A stretch of DNA of 9,400 nucleotides from Candidatus Eiseniibacteriota bacterium. GTDB lineage: Bacteria; JAFGKV01. Where the stretch lies: positions 1 to 9,400 of the forward strand of contig JALOPK010000105.1 in assembly GCA_025453925.1 (NCBI GenBank), in the 5' to 3' direction. Shown in pieces: positions 1 to 7,360 of the stretch. Within the stretch, counting starts at the first letter, position 1. Each line of letters opens with the position of its first letter. Under the pieces are notes generated by a model, which searched no databases, was not told the origin of the DNA, and saw nothing but the letters and a program-made list of their open reading frames with translations. Both the position numbers and the translations under genes were made by a program.

Positions 1-480
1 CCGGGCGGCGCGGCCATGCTCATCGAGACACTGTCCGACAACAAGAACCGGACGGTGGCTGAGATTCGGCACACGCTGAGCAGGCACGGCGGCCGGATGG
101 CCGACGTGGGGAGCGTTTCCTGGATGTTCGAGACCCGCGGCCTGATCAGCGTCGACGCCGGGAATTGGACCGAGGACGACCTGCTGGAGAGGACCCTGGA
201 GGCCGGCGCCGAAGACCTGCAAACAGACGAAGACACCTTCCTGATCACCACCGCGCCCCACGCGCTGGAGGAGATCAAGGAGGCCCTCGCCTCCGCGGGG
301 GTGGAGTGCGCCAATGCCGAGGTGGCCAAAGTGCCCAAGACCTACATGCCGGTCACCGGCAGGGACGCGGTGCAGCTCTTGAAGCTGATAGGTCACCTTG
401 AGGATCAGGACGACGTTCAGAAAGTCTGGGCGAACTGCGACATCCCCGAAGAGGACGTGAAGGCTGCTGAAGAGGAGTGA
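1..480 (+). CDS. yebC: YebC/PmpR-family regulatory or translation-associated protein, 3' part (5' end outside window)
   Basis: The frame is open from base 1 and ends at TGA 478-480, giving about 159 residues of a family usually near 240-250 residues long, so the N-terminal third is missing. The visible part matches the YebC family. It has a GPGG-like entry, then the stretch ETLSDNKNRTVAEIRH, then RHGG, GSVSWMF, and near the C-terminus LEDQDDVQKVWANCDIPEE, which is the hallmark end of the family. Members have been described as DNA-binding regulators (PmpR, YebC) and, more recently, as ribosome-associated factors that help translate proline-rich stretches; this sequence does not say which applies. 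The ATG at 16 is an internal Met and not the real start. The gene lies directly upstream of ruvC, the classic yebC-ruvCAB order, and probably overlaps the ruvC start by several codons. Family assignment is strong; the exact role is open. Confidence 0.95.
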   Translation, partial: PGGAAMLIETLSDNKNRTVAEIRHTLSRHGGRMADVGSVSWMFETRGLISVDAGNWTEDDLLERTLEAGAEDLQTDEDTFLITTAPHALEEIKEALASAGVECANAEVAKVPKTYMPVTGRDAVQLLKLIGHLEDQDDVQKVWANCDIPEEDVKAAEEE

Positions 481-988
481 TCCGGGTTCGGTCACGGTCC
501 TTGGTGTCGACGCGGGTCTGGCCGCCACCGGGTTCGGGCTGATTGACGTCATCGGGTCCCGACCCATGGTCCGCACCTGGGGCGTGATACGAACATCCCC
601 CGGCGAGGCCCTGCAGCAGCGCCTGGCGCTGCTGTTCCGTGGGCTGCAGGAGGTCGTGTCCCGCGAGCACCCCACCGAGATGGCGGTCGAGGACGGTTTC
701 TTCGGCAAGAACCCGCGCACGGGCCTGGTGATTGGCCAGACTCGAGGAATCGCGCTTCTTGTGGCGGCGCTCGCCGAGTTGTCCGTCGCGCTTTACCCAC
801 CGGCGGAGGTCAAGATGGCGCTCACCGGCAGCGGTTCCGCCTCGAAGGAGCAGGTCGCGTTCATGGTCCGCCGGCTCCTCAAGCTCGGCGATGAGAGAAT
901 ACCGGCTGACTGCAGCGACGCCCTGGCCGTGGCGATGTGCCGGGCTCAACGGATGCGCTTCGATGAACGGATGAGGGCACAGCGATGA
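464..988 (+). CDS. ruvC: Crossover junction endodeoxyribonuclease RuvC (start codon uncertain, apparently CTG)
   Basis: RuvC is the dimeric, metal-dependent nuclease that cuts Holliday junctions symmetrically after RuvAB branch migration. The frame encodes VLGVDAGLAATGFGLI with the first catalytic Asp at 509-511, then VEDGFFGKNPRTG with the catalytic Glu at 689-691, SASKEQV, and DCSDALAVA with the last two acidic residues at 908-910 and 917-919. All four catalytic acids are present. The first ATG in frame (566) is too late because it would remove the first Asp. An in-frame TGA at 458-460 limits the start to the next few codons, which contain only CTG at 464 and 467 as plausible near-start codons. 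These give 174 or 173 residues, close to the 173 of E. coli RuvC. A GAGGA at 451-455 lies 8 nt before CTG 464. Alternatively the real start is GTG 477 (GTGA overlap with yebC) and one base is missing from this sequence. The stop overlaps the ruvA start (ATGA, 985-988). DAG replaces the usual DPG. The family is certain; the start is not. Confidence 0.9.
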   Translation: MLKRSDPGSVTVLGVDAGLAATGFGLIDVIGSRPMVRTWGVIRTSPGEALQQRLALLFRGLQEVVSREHPTEMAVEDGFFGKNPRTGLVIGQTRGIALLVAALAELSVALYPPAEVKMALTGSGSASKEQVAFMVRRLLKLGDERIPADCSDALAVAMCRAQRMRFDERMRAQR

Positions 989-1581
989 TTGATCGCATAA
1001 CGGGGACCGTCAGCAAGGTCGAACCGGCCGAGGCAGTGATTGATCTGGGATGTGTGTCACTGCGGATGGTCGTGCCGATTTCCACCAGCTCGCGCCTGTC
1101 CACGGGTGACCGGGCGGCCTTATGGGCGGAACTGGTGGTGCGGGAGGACTCGATGGCGCTGTTCGGATTCGCCACCGAGAAGGAACGGGCCTATTTCAAC
1201 CTGCTCAGATCGGTGGCGGGAATCGGCCCCAAGCTCGCATGCACGGTGCTCTCTGGCACTTCCGTCGATGGTCTGGAGCAGGCCATTAGCCGCGGCGAAC
1301 CGGGCATGCTCTCGAGGATCCCGGGCATCGGCCGCAAGACGGCGGGACGGATCGTCATGGAACTGTCGGGGAAGATCGAACAGGTGCTGCGTCCCTCCGG
1401 CGCTCCCTTGCTCGCGTCTTCGGAGGCGACGGACGCCCTCGTGAGCCTCGGGTATCAGCGTCAACTGGCTGCCAGGGCCGTTGACGGCGTGGTGGGCGAG
1501 GTCGGAGCGGATGCATCGGCGGAGGAGGTCCTCCGCGCGGCGTTGAAGTCTCTCTCCTCCGGCAGGAGAGGCAAGGCATGA
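985..1581 (+). CDS. ruvA: Holliday junction branch migration complex subunit RuvA
   Basis: RuvA tetramers bind and flatten the four-way junction and load the RuvB motors. The 198-residue product has the expected length and three-domain plan. An N-terminal OB-fold begins MIDRITGTV and contains [12 protein letters not shown] at about 52-62, where Glu54-Asp55 correspond to the acidic pin that separates strands. Two helix-hairpin-helix motifs follow, around [19 protein letters not shown] (about 73-91) and [19 protein letters not shown] (about 109-127). After a short variable linker comes the C-terminal RuvB-binding domain, [21 protein letters not shown] (about 146-166). The ATG overlaps the ruvC stop as ATGA and the stop overlaps the ruvB ATG in the same way, so translation of the three genes is probably coupled. 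I see nothing missing or unusual in the conserved motifs. Confidence 0.97.
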   Translation: MIDRITGTVSKVEPAEAVIDLGCVSLRMVVPISTSSRLSTGDRAALWAELVVREDSMALFGFATEKERAYFNLLRSVAGIGPKLACTVLSGTSVDGLEQAISRGEPGMLSRIPGIGRKTAGRIVMELSGKIEQVLRPSGAPLLASSEATDALVSLGYQRQLAARAVDGVVGEVGADASAEEVLRAALKSLSSGRRGKA

Positions 1582-2603
1582 GCGAACGCCTCACTAGCGG
1601 GGTTCCAACCGATGAAGATCTCCGTTTCGAGGAGGATCTCCGGCCCCGTCGACTCAGCGACTTCATCGGCCAGGAGAAGGTGCGGGAGAAGCTCTCGCTG
1701 TACGTCCGCGCCGCAAAGGAGCGCGGGGAGGCCCTCGACCACGTGCTTTTCTACGGACCGCCCGGTCTGGGCAAGACGACCCTGGCGCACATCATCGCCC
1801 AGGAGATGGGCGCCGAGCTGCAGATCACGTCAGGTCCGATTCTGGAACGCCCGGGGGATCTGGCGGGCCATCTCACCAATCTTACCCGCGGCGACGTGCT
1901 CTTCGTGGACGAGGTGCACCGGTTGAGCCATGTGGTGGAAGAGTACCTCTATCCCGCGATGGAGGATTTCCGTATTGACATCATGCTGGACAAGGGTCCT
2001 CGTGCCCGCTCGGTCCGCATCAGCCTGGAGCCGTTCACCCTGGTGGGAGCAACCACCAGGGCGGGGATGATCACGCGACCCATGCGGGAACGCTTCGGCA
2101 TCGTCGAGCGACTGGATTTCTACTCGGCCGAGGAACTGACGAGAGTCGTGGTGAGGTCGGCCAGAATCCTGGGCGTTCCGCTGACGCCGGATGGCGCGTT
2201 CGAGATCGCCCGGCGATCCCGTGGAACTCCCCGAGTGGCGAACAGGTTGTTGCGCAGGGTCCGTGACTACGCGCAGGTCAAGGGAGACGGGACCATCACC
2301 TGCTCCTTGGCGGATCAGGCGTTGGACCTTGAAGGAGTTGACCAACTCGGCCTCGATGACATGGACAAACGGATCCTGCTGACCCTGCTGAAGAAGTTCA
2401 GCGGACGGCCTGTAGGTCTCAACACGCTTTCGGTGGCGGTGGGCGAGGAGCCGGGGACAATCGAGGAGGTGTATGAGCCGTTCCTGATCATGCAGGGCCT
2501 CCTGGAACGCACGCCCCGGGGCAGGCAGGCGACGAATCTCGCGGCAGTCCATCTCTCCGAAGCCCCGCAGCAGCGGAAGGACGAGCTGTCTCTGTTCTCC
2601 TAG
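1578..2603 (+). CDS. ruvB: Holliday junction branch migration ATPase RuvB
   Basis: RuvB is the hexameric AAA+ motor that pumps DNA through the RuvA-bound junction. The 341-residue protein is full length. Visible motifs in order are: the family entry [15 protein letters not shown] (21-35); Walker [10 protein letters not shown] (60-68); Walker [10 protein letters not shown] (108-116, Asp111 and Glu112); sensor 1 in [11 protein letters not shown] (155-165); the arginine finger Arg170 in [15 protein letters not shown]; and sensor 2 [15 protein letters not shown] (216-230). A C-terminal winged-helix domain ends with RTPRGRQAT (311-319). The start ATG overlaps the ruvA stop, and a purine-rich GGCAGGAGAGG lies just upstream within ruvA. 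A 75-bp gap follows before tgt. In many bacteria queA sits at this place, but here it is absent. Confidence 0.98.
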   Translation: MSERLTSGVPTDEDLRFEEDLRPRRLSDFIGQEKVREKLSLYVRAAKERGEALDHVLFYGPPGLGKTTLAHIIAQEMGAELQITSGPILERPGDLAGHLTNLTRGDVLFVDEVHRLSHVVEEYLYPAMEDFRIDIMLDKGPRARSVRISLEPFTLVGATTRAGMITRPMRERFGIVERLDFYSAEELTRVVVRSARILGVPLTPDGAFEIARRSRGTPRVANRLLRRVRDYAQVKGDGTITCSLADQALDLEGVDQLGLDDMDKRILLTLLKKFSGRPVGLNTLSVAVGEEPGTIEEVYEPFLIMQGLLERTPRGRQATNLAAVHLSEAPQQRKDELSLFS

Positions 2604-3851
<1,248 letters not shown>

Positions 3852-3868
3852 TTGCGACTCTCGAAACG

Positions 3869-3874
3869 AAAGGA
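3869..3874 (+). promoter_or_regulatory. Ribosome-binding site for yajC
   Basis: AAAGGA lies 7 nt before ATG 3882. This supports ATG 3882 over the in-frame TTG and ATG codons just downstream, and it keeps the short N-terminus before the membrane helix. Confidence 0.6.
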
Positions 3875-3881
3875 TTGACCG

Positions 3882-4232
3882 ATGGTTTCATGGCTGTTGA
3901 TGGCGGGGGCCGGGCCTGCCCCTCAGGGTTCCCAGGCTCAACCGAACTTCCTCATCTCCATGCTCCCGTTCCTGATGATCTTCGTGTTCTTCTACCTCCT
4001 CATCGTCATGCCCAAGCAGAAGGAACAGAAGAAACATGCCGCGATGTTGAAATCCCTCAAGAAGGGTGACCGGGTGTTGACGACCGGGGGCATGTTTGGC
4101 AGTGTGATTGGAGTGAAGGACTCCGTCGTGGTCCTCAAGATCGCCGACGGCTCGCGGCCCGGAGAAGCGGTAAAGGCGGAGTTCCAGCTTGCGTCGGTCC
4201 AGGCCGTTCTGGAAGGAGGCAAGGAGGAGTGA
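3882..4232 (+). CDS. yajC: Sec translocon accessory protein YajC
   Basis: YajC is a small inner-membrane protein that associates with SecD, SecF and SecYEG. The 116-residue product has a short N-terminus rich in Ala, Gly, Pro and Gln, then one strong hydrophobic helix at about 23-43 (LISMLPFLMIFVFFYLLIV). The family signature MPKQKEQKKHAAMLKSLKKGD follows at about 43-63, and then RVLTTGGMFGSV (64-75), a small beta-rich cytoplasmic tail. Length and motifs fit the family, whose E. coli member has 110 residues. The gene follows tgt, as in many bacteria, but secD and secF, which often come next, are replaced by def and fmt. Its TGA overlaps the def GTG (GTGA at 4229-4232), and the purine-rich 3' end (GGAAGGAGGCAAGGAGGAG) supplies the ribosome-binding site for def. 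Confidence 0.95.
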   Translation: MVSWLLMAGAGPAPQGSQAQPNFLISMLPFLMIFVFFYLLIVMPKQKEQKKHAAMLKSLKKGDRVLTTGGMFGSVIGVKDSVVVLKIADGSRPGEAVKAEFQLASVQAVLEGGKEE

Positions 4233-4744
4233 GCTCTGGTCGCATCAGGGTATGGGGTGATCCCATCCTCCGTCAGCGCACTCGACCGGCCGACCCCAGG
4301 GACCCCGATATCGCCGTGCTGGTGGCCGCCATGCTGGAAACCATGCGCGAGGCCGATGGCGTCGGCCTCGCGGCGCCACAGGTCGGCGCCGGGGTCCGCG
4401 TTGCCGTCATTGATCGCCGCGCCACGGAGAACAACGAGGATCTCATACTCATCAACCCGATGATGGAGGTAGCCTGGGGCGAGGCGACGATGGAGGAGGG
4501 CTGTCTGAGCCTCCCCGGCGTGTGGACTGAGGTGCGGCGCGCGACCCATGTGAGAGCACGCTACGCCGATCTCTCGGGGAACGAGAAGACCGTCAAGGCC
4601 GATGGCATGCTGGCGATCGCCATTCAGCATGAGCTGGATCACCTCGACGGCGTGCTCCTGGTCGACCGGATCTCGCCGCATGCGCGGCAGGCGCTGGCGG
4701 GTGCGCTGGACAGAATCAAGGAGTCGACCGGGGCGGCAGCGTGA
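4229..4744 (+). CDS. def: Peptide deformylase
   Basis: Deformylase removes the formyl group from the N-terminal Met of nascent proteins. The 171-residue product has all three catalytic motifs: GVGLAAPQVG (44-53), EGCLSLPG (90-97) with metal ligand Cys92, and QHELDHLDG (133-141) with metal ligands His134 and His138 and catalytic Glu135. The N-terminal RVWGDPILR matches the usual start of the family. The GTG start overlaps the yajC stop, and a strong AAGGAGG lies a few bases upstream inside yajC. The stop overlaps the GTG of fmt (GTGA, 4741-4744). Pairing of def with fmt is the standard functional neighbourhood, since one adds and the other removes the formyl group. Confidence 0.97.
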   Translation: MSSGRIRVWGDPILRQRTRPADPRDPDIAVLVAAMLETMREADGVGLAAPQVGAGVRVAVIDRRATENNEDLILINPMMEVAWGEATMEEGCLSLPGVWTEVRRATHVRARYADLSGNEKTVKADGMLAIAIQHELDHLDGVLLVDRISPHARQALAGALDRIKESTGAAA

Positions 4745-5718
4745 GAGTAGCGGTCCTGGGGGCGGGAGACTTCGCAGTTCCGGTCCTGGATGCAGTCTTG
4801 GCAAGCCACCACCCCCTGGCCGGGGTTGTCTCGCGACCGGACCGTCCCCACGGGCGGCATCACCGAAAGGCACCCTCGCCCGCCGCAGCCTGGGCCACCC
4901 GAAACCAGTGCCCCCTGCTCACGCCTCCTCGGGTGTCGGACCCGGGATTCGAGGAGCCGTTCCGACGGCTTGGTGCAGACGTTGCCGTCGTGGTCGATTT
5001 CGGAGAGATCCTCAGGCCTTTCGTGTTCGAATGGACTGCCTGTGGCTTCTTCGGAGTGCACCCCTCCCTGCTTCCGCGATGGCGGGGAGCGGCGCCCATC
5101 CCGTGGACCATTCTGTCCGGCGACCGGGTGGCGGGAGTCTCGGTATTCAGGCTGTCCGCATCGGTGGACACCGGCAACCTCGCCTTCAGGGGAGAAGTGA
5201 CGCTGGATGATCGTGACACCTCAACGACGCTGGGGAAGCGGCTCGGTCGGGCCGGTGCTGCTGCGCTTCTCGACGTCGTGGATCGCCTCGAGGGCGGAAA
5301 CCTGACGGAAGTATCCCAACCGGCCGAGGGAGCCACAGTGGCCCGCAAACTGGAACGCCGGGACGGGTTCTTGCGCTGGGAGTTTGACGCGCGAAGACTC
5401 GATGCCGCGGTGCGGGCGCTGGCGCCGTGGCCGTGCGCCTGGTTCACGGTGGGGGGCCGCGATGTGAAAGTACTGCGATCGGTCCCGCTCGATGTGTCCC
5501 ACGCCGCCGCGCCGGGAACGGTGCTGGGGTGGGGCACCCCACCGGGCGAGAGCGAGGGCGTGCGGATAGCGTGCGGGAGCGGTGAACTTGTGCTGCTTGA
5601 GCTCCAGAGTACGGGCAGACGGCCGCTGCCGGCGCCTGAGTGGCTCCGTGGAGCAAGGCTGTCGCCCGGGGATGTGCTGAGTTCCTCCATGACCGAAGAC
5701 GGCGGTGGGCCGCCGTGA
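4741..5718 (+). CDS. fmt: Methionyl-tRNA formyltransferase, with glycine in place of the catalytic asparagine
   Basis: Fmt transfers a formyl group from 10-formyltetrahydrofolate to Met on initiator tRNA. The 325-residue product has the usual length and both domains. The N-terminal Rossmann-like catalytic domain has LGAGDFAVPVLDAV (6-19), RPDRPHGR (32-39), SLLPRWRGAAPI (109-120) and DTGNLAF (143-149). The C-terminal tRNA-binding domain has ARKLERRDGFLRWEF (about 202-216), LAPWPCAW (about 228-235) and a beta-barrel-like end. In the GART/Fmt family the catalytic triad is Asn-His-Asp, in the context NVHxSLLP. Here the sequence is GVHPSLLP, so His107 and Asp143 are present but Asn is Gly105 (codon GGA, 5053-5055). 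The N-terminal GTPDFA element is also changed to GAGDFA. Position after def, and conservation of the tRNA-binding domain, argue that the role is still Fmt, but the chemistry may be altered. GTG start and stop both overlap neighbouring genes. Confidence 0.93.
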   Translation: MRVAVLGAGDFAVPVLDAVLASHHPLAGVVSRPDRPHGRHHRKAPSPAAAWATRNQCPLLTPPRVSDPGFEEPFRRLGADVAVVVDFGEILRPFVFEWTACGFFGVHPSLLPRWRGAAPIPWTILSGDRVAGVSVFRLSASVDTGNLAFRGEVTLDDRDTSTTLGKRLGRAGAAALLDVVDRLEGGNLTEVSQPAEGATVARKLERRDGFLRWEFDARRLDAAVRALAPWPCAWFTVGGRDVKVLRSVPLDVSHAAAPGTVLGWGTPPGESEGVRIACGSGELVLLELQSTGRRPLPAPEWLRGARLSPGDVLSSSMTEDGGGPP

Positions 5719-6443
5719 TCCGCCTCCTGAGGTATCTGCTGCTCTATGGTCTTCTCACGGGAGCCATGATTGCCGCCGGTCTTGCAGCGTTGGACCGTAT
5801 GGTGATGCCCCGTCTCGTGCTTCACGGGCAGGAACAGCCGGTGCCCGACATCTCGGGGCTTGACTTCCCGGCGGCTGCTGACAGCCTCCACGCGCGGGGA
5901 TTCCGCGCGGTCATCGGTGGTCATGAGCCGCATGGTGAGTACCCGCTTGGCGTCATCGTGGGGCAGGAACCCCCGGCCGGCTCCCTGGCGAAGCCCTCGC
6001 GCACCATTCGGGTGATCCTGGCCGCCGGTCCCGCCACGATAGCGGTCCCTGTCCTGAGCCGCATGGGATGCCGCGAGGCAATGGCGGCCTTGTCACAGGC
6101 AGGGCTTTGCGTCGGCGACATCCTGATGGCGCGCGCGGAATGGTCCTCCATCGGGCAGGTGCTCGCGACCTCCCCACAGGAAGGGGAATCGGTGCTGCTG
6201 GGCTCCGAAATCGATCTGCTCGTGGCAGGGCCGCAGCAGGCCGACTGCTTCATCGTCCCCGATTTCGTCGGGCGGCTCGTCGGCGACGTCGTCCAGGAAC
6301 TGCGAACCAGCGGCATACCGTTGGGGCTGCGGACCTTCGTCACCGGGGCGAGCGCGCGGGAAGGCACCGTCTTCTCCACTGACCCCCCCGCGGGGTTTCG
6401 CATCTGCAAGGGAGAAAGCCTCTCCGTGGTGGTGGCGTCGTGA
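5715..6443 (+). CDS. Membrane-anchored protein with three PASTA domains, no kinase domain
   Basis: The 242-residue product starts with a basic N-terminus and one hydrophobic helix (about 6-26), followed by three tandem PASTA repeats. Repeat 1 is about 41-105 (VPDISGLDFPAAADSLHARG ... VIVGQEPPAGSL). Repeat 2 is about 106-173 (VPVLSRMGCREAMAALSQAG ... VLATSPQEGESV). Repeat 3 is about 178-242 (VPDFVGRLVGDVVQELRTSG ... VFSTDPPAGFRICKGESLSVVV). Each shows the expected pattern of VPxxxG, a helix, and Q/S-x-PxxG before a last strand. PASTA domains in Ser/Thr kinases and class A PBPs bind muropeptides or beta-lactams, or act as spacers. Here they would face the periplasm or outside, and no kinase or transpeptidase is attached. 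The frame is open back to GTG 5640, but GTG 5715 is preferred: it overlaps the fmt stop as GTGA and places the membrane helix at the N-terminus. Molecular function is unknown; a cell-envelope role is inference. Confidence 0.85.
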   Translation: MIRLLRYLLLYGLLTGAMIAAGLAALDRMVMPRLVLHGQEQPVPDISGLDFPAAADSLHARGFRAVIGGHEPHGEYPLGVIVGQEPPAGSLAKPSRTIRVILAAGPATIAVPVLSRMGCREAMAALSQAGLCVGDILMARAEWSSIGQVLATSPQEGESVLLGSEIDLLVAGPQQADCFIVPDFVGRLVGDVVQELRTSGIPLGLRTFVTGASAREGTVFSTDPPAGFRICKGESLSVVVAS

Positions 6444-6464
6444 TGCGCGACGGCGCCCGCGGGC

Positions 6465-6480
6465 AGGGGCCTGCGCCCCT
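6465..6480. other. GC-rich hairpin in the PASTA-rpe gap
   Basis: AGGGGC (6465-6470) and GCCCCT (6475-6480) form a perfect 6-bp stem with a CTGC loop. Just upstream is the 10-nt palindrome GCCCGCGGGC (6455-6464). No T-run follows, so it is not a typical intrinsic terminator. On the - strand the element reads GGTAGGGGCGCAGGCCCCTG, which resembles the GTAGGGGC-type intergenic repeats I recall from several uncultured lineages. Only one copy is in the window, so it cannot be shown to be a repeat. The 76-bp gap (6444-6519) also holds a 26-codon ORF (6443-6523), described in the findings. Confidence 0.4.
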
Positions 6481-6519
6481 ACCTTCGATCATGGCCTCCT
6501 GGCCCGAAGGTGCCGCGCC

Positions 6520-7203
6520 GTGAGCCCGATCAACGCGAGCGCGCCACGGCATTCGGCCGTCGAGATACACCCCTCGCTCCTGGCTGCTGATTTCTCCCAG
6601 CTCGGAGCTGAGGTGCGCGACGTCGAGCCCTTCGTCGAAGGATTCCATCTCGACATCATGGATGGCGTGTTCGTGCCCAACATCAGCTACGGCCCGGTCG
6701 TGGTGGAGGCGGTTCGCCGCGTGACATCCCTTCCCCTGCACTGCCATCTGATGATCACCAGTCCCGCGAAGTACGTGGCCGCCTTTCGCGCAGCCGGGGC
6801 AGACTCTATCCTCGTGCACATCGAGACCCTGGAAAGCCCGGAGGAGGTCTTCGCCGCCATCCGCGCTTCCGGCGCCTCAGTTGGTCTCACGCTGAACCCT
6901 GAGACTCCTATCCAACGCGCGCTTCCTTGGCTGCCTTCGATTGATGAGCTACTCATCATGAGCGTGCATCCCGGATTCGGCGGCCAGGCCTTTCAGCCGG
7001 AATCCCTGGAACGCGTGCGGCTGGCGGCGGCGCACCGCGACCGGGCCGGCCGGCCGGTCCGCATCTCCATTGATGGGGGCATCGGCCCGGAGAACGCCCG
7101 CCGTGTCATTGCCGCGGGCGCCGACATTCTTGTCGCCGGGACTTCGGTCTTCCGTGCCCCCAATCGGCGGGAGGCGGTGGAGGCCATGCGGCGCGGCGCC
7201 TAG
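6520..7203 (+). CDS. rpe: Ribulose-phosphate 3-epimerase
   Basis: Rpe interconverts ribulose 5-phosphate and xylulose 5-phosphate in the pentose phosphate and Calvin pathways. The 227-residue TIM-barrel protein has the family motifs. These are EIHPSLLAADFSQL (15-28, Ser19), HLDIMDGVFVPN (43-54) with metal ligands His43 and Asp45, CHLMI with metal ligand His76, SVHPGFGGQAF (148-158), and the phosphate-binding IDGGIGPENA (184-193) with catalytic Asp185. The usual Asn of VNPGFGGQ is His here, a change also seen in some other bacterial members. The start is GTG 6520; it is the only plausible in-frame start in the gap, with AAGG at 6507-6510 upstream (9 nt). It gives a tail of about 14 residues before the conserved core. 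rpe next to the fmt-PASTA pair suggests the same operon. Confidence 0.96.
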   Translation: MSPINASAPRHSAVEIHPSLLAADFSQLGAEVRDVEPFVEGFHLDIMDGVFVPNISYGPVVVEAVRRVTSLPLHCHLMITSPAKYVAAFRAAGADSILVHIETLESPEEVFAAIRASGASVGLTLNPETPIQRALPWLPSIDELLIMSVHPGFGGQAFQPESLERVRLAAAHRDRAGRPVRISIDGGIGPENARRVIAAGADILVAGTSVFRAPNRREAVEAMRRGA

Positions 7204-7244
7204 CATGGAGTTGAATGGGGAGAAGCTTCGTTCCTCGGAACCCT

Positions 7245-7273
7245 GCTCCCCGCCGTCCACGACAGCGGGGAGC
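7245..7273 (+). terminator. Candidate GC-rich terminator hairpin after rpe
   Basis: GCTCCCCGC (7245-7253) and GCGGGGAGC (7265-7273) form a perfect 9-bp stem with an 11-nt loop, 41 bp after the rpe stop. The tail is CCGGGCCAGCACTG, with only a TTT at 7287-7289, so the T-run of a classic intrinsic terminator is missing. It may still end or attenuate the operon or protect its 3' end. The position between the last housekeeping gene and an unrelated secreted-protein gene supports this reading. Confidence 0.4.
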
Positions 7274-7347
7274 CCGGGCCAGCACTGTTTCGAAAACCCA
7301 CCGCAACAAGCCGGCTCCGGCGGCCGACCGTCGGCGAGAGCAAGATC

Positions 7348-7353
7348 AGGAGA
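7348..7353 (+). promoter_or_regulatory. Shine-Dalgarno that fixes the start of the last gene
   Basis: AGGAGA lies 7 nt before ATG 7361. The upstream in-frame ATGs at 7070 and 7205 lack this support, and using them would bury the signal peptide. Confidence 0.7.
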
Positions 7354-7360
7354 CAGCAAC

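Larger units (their letters stand above)
7204..7360. other. 157-bp rpe to secreted-protein gap
   Basis: This is the longest non-coding stretch in the window. It holds the 9-bp hairpin at 7245-7273, a second weak stem, GCCGA/TCGGC, at 7323-7335, an 8-nt palindrome, GCCCGGGC, at 7272-7279, and the Shine-Dalgarno of the next gene at 7348-7353. The frame of the downstream gene stays open through the whole gap, but the peptide it would give is low in complexity (rich in Ser, Pro, Gly and Arg) and unlike a protein N-terminus. I see no convincing promoter, although one would be expected if the last gene is a separate unit. Confidence 0.45.

Noticed and set aside
566-988. ATG 566 as the ruvC start
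   Set aside because: It would delete the first strand and the first catalytic aspartate (509-511) and give only 140 residues. The upstream frame encodes VLGVDAGLAATGFGLI, clearly part of RuvC.
5640-5714. Upstream GTG start for the PASTA protein
   Set aside because: It would overlap fmt by 79 bp and add an Arg-rich tail before the membrane helix. GTG 5715 overlaps the fmt stop as GTGA like other junctions here.
4860-5933. 357-codon open frame on the - strand
   Set aside because: It spans fmt and the PASTA gene, both well supported on the + strand. The peptide is rich in Ser, Arg and Pro with no family motif.
7070-7360. Extended N-terminus of the last gene
   Set aside because: The frame is open into rpe, but the added peptide is low in complexity and overlaps rpe. 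ATG 7361 has AGGAGA at good spacing and begins a signal peptide.
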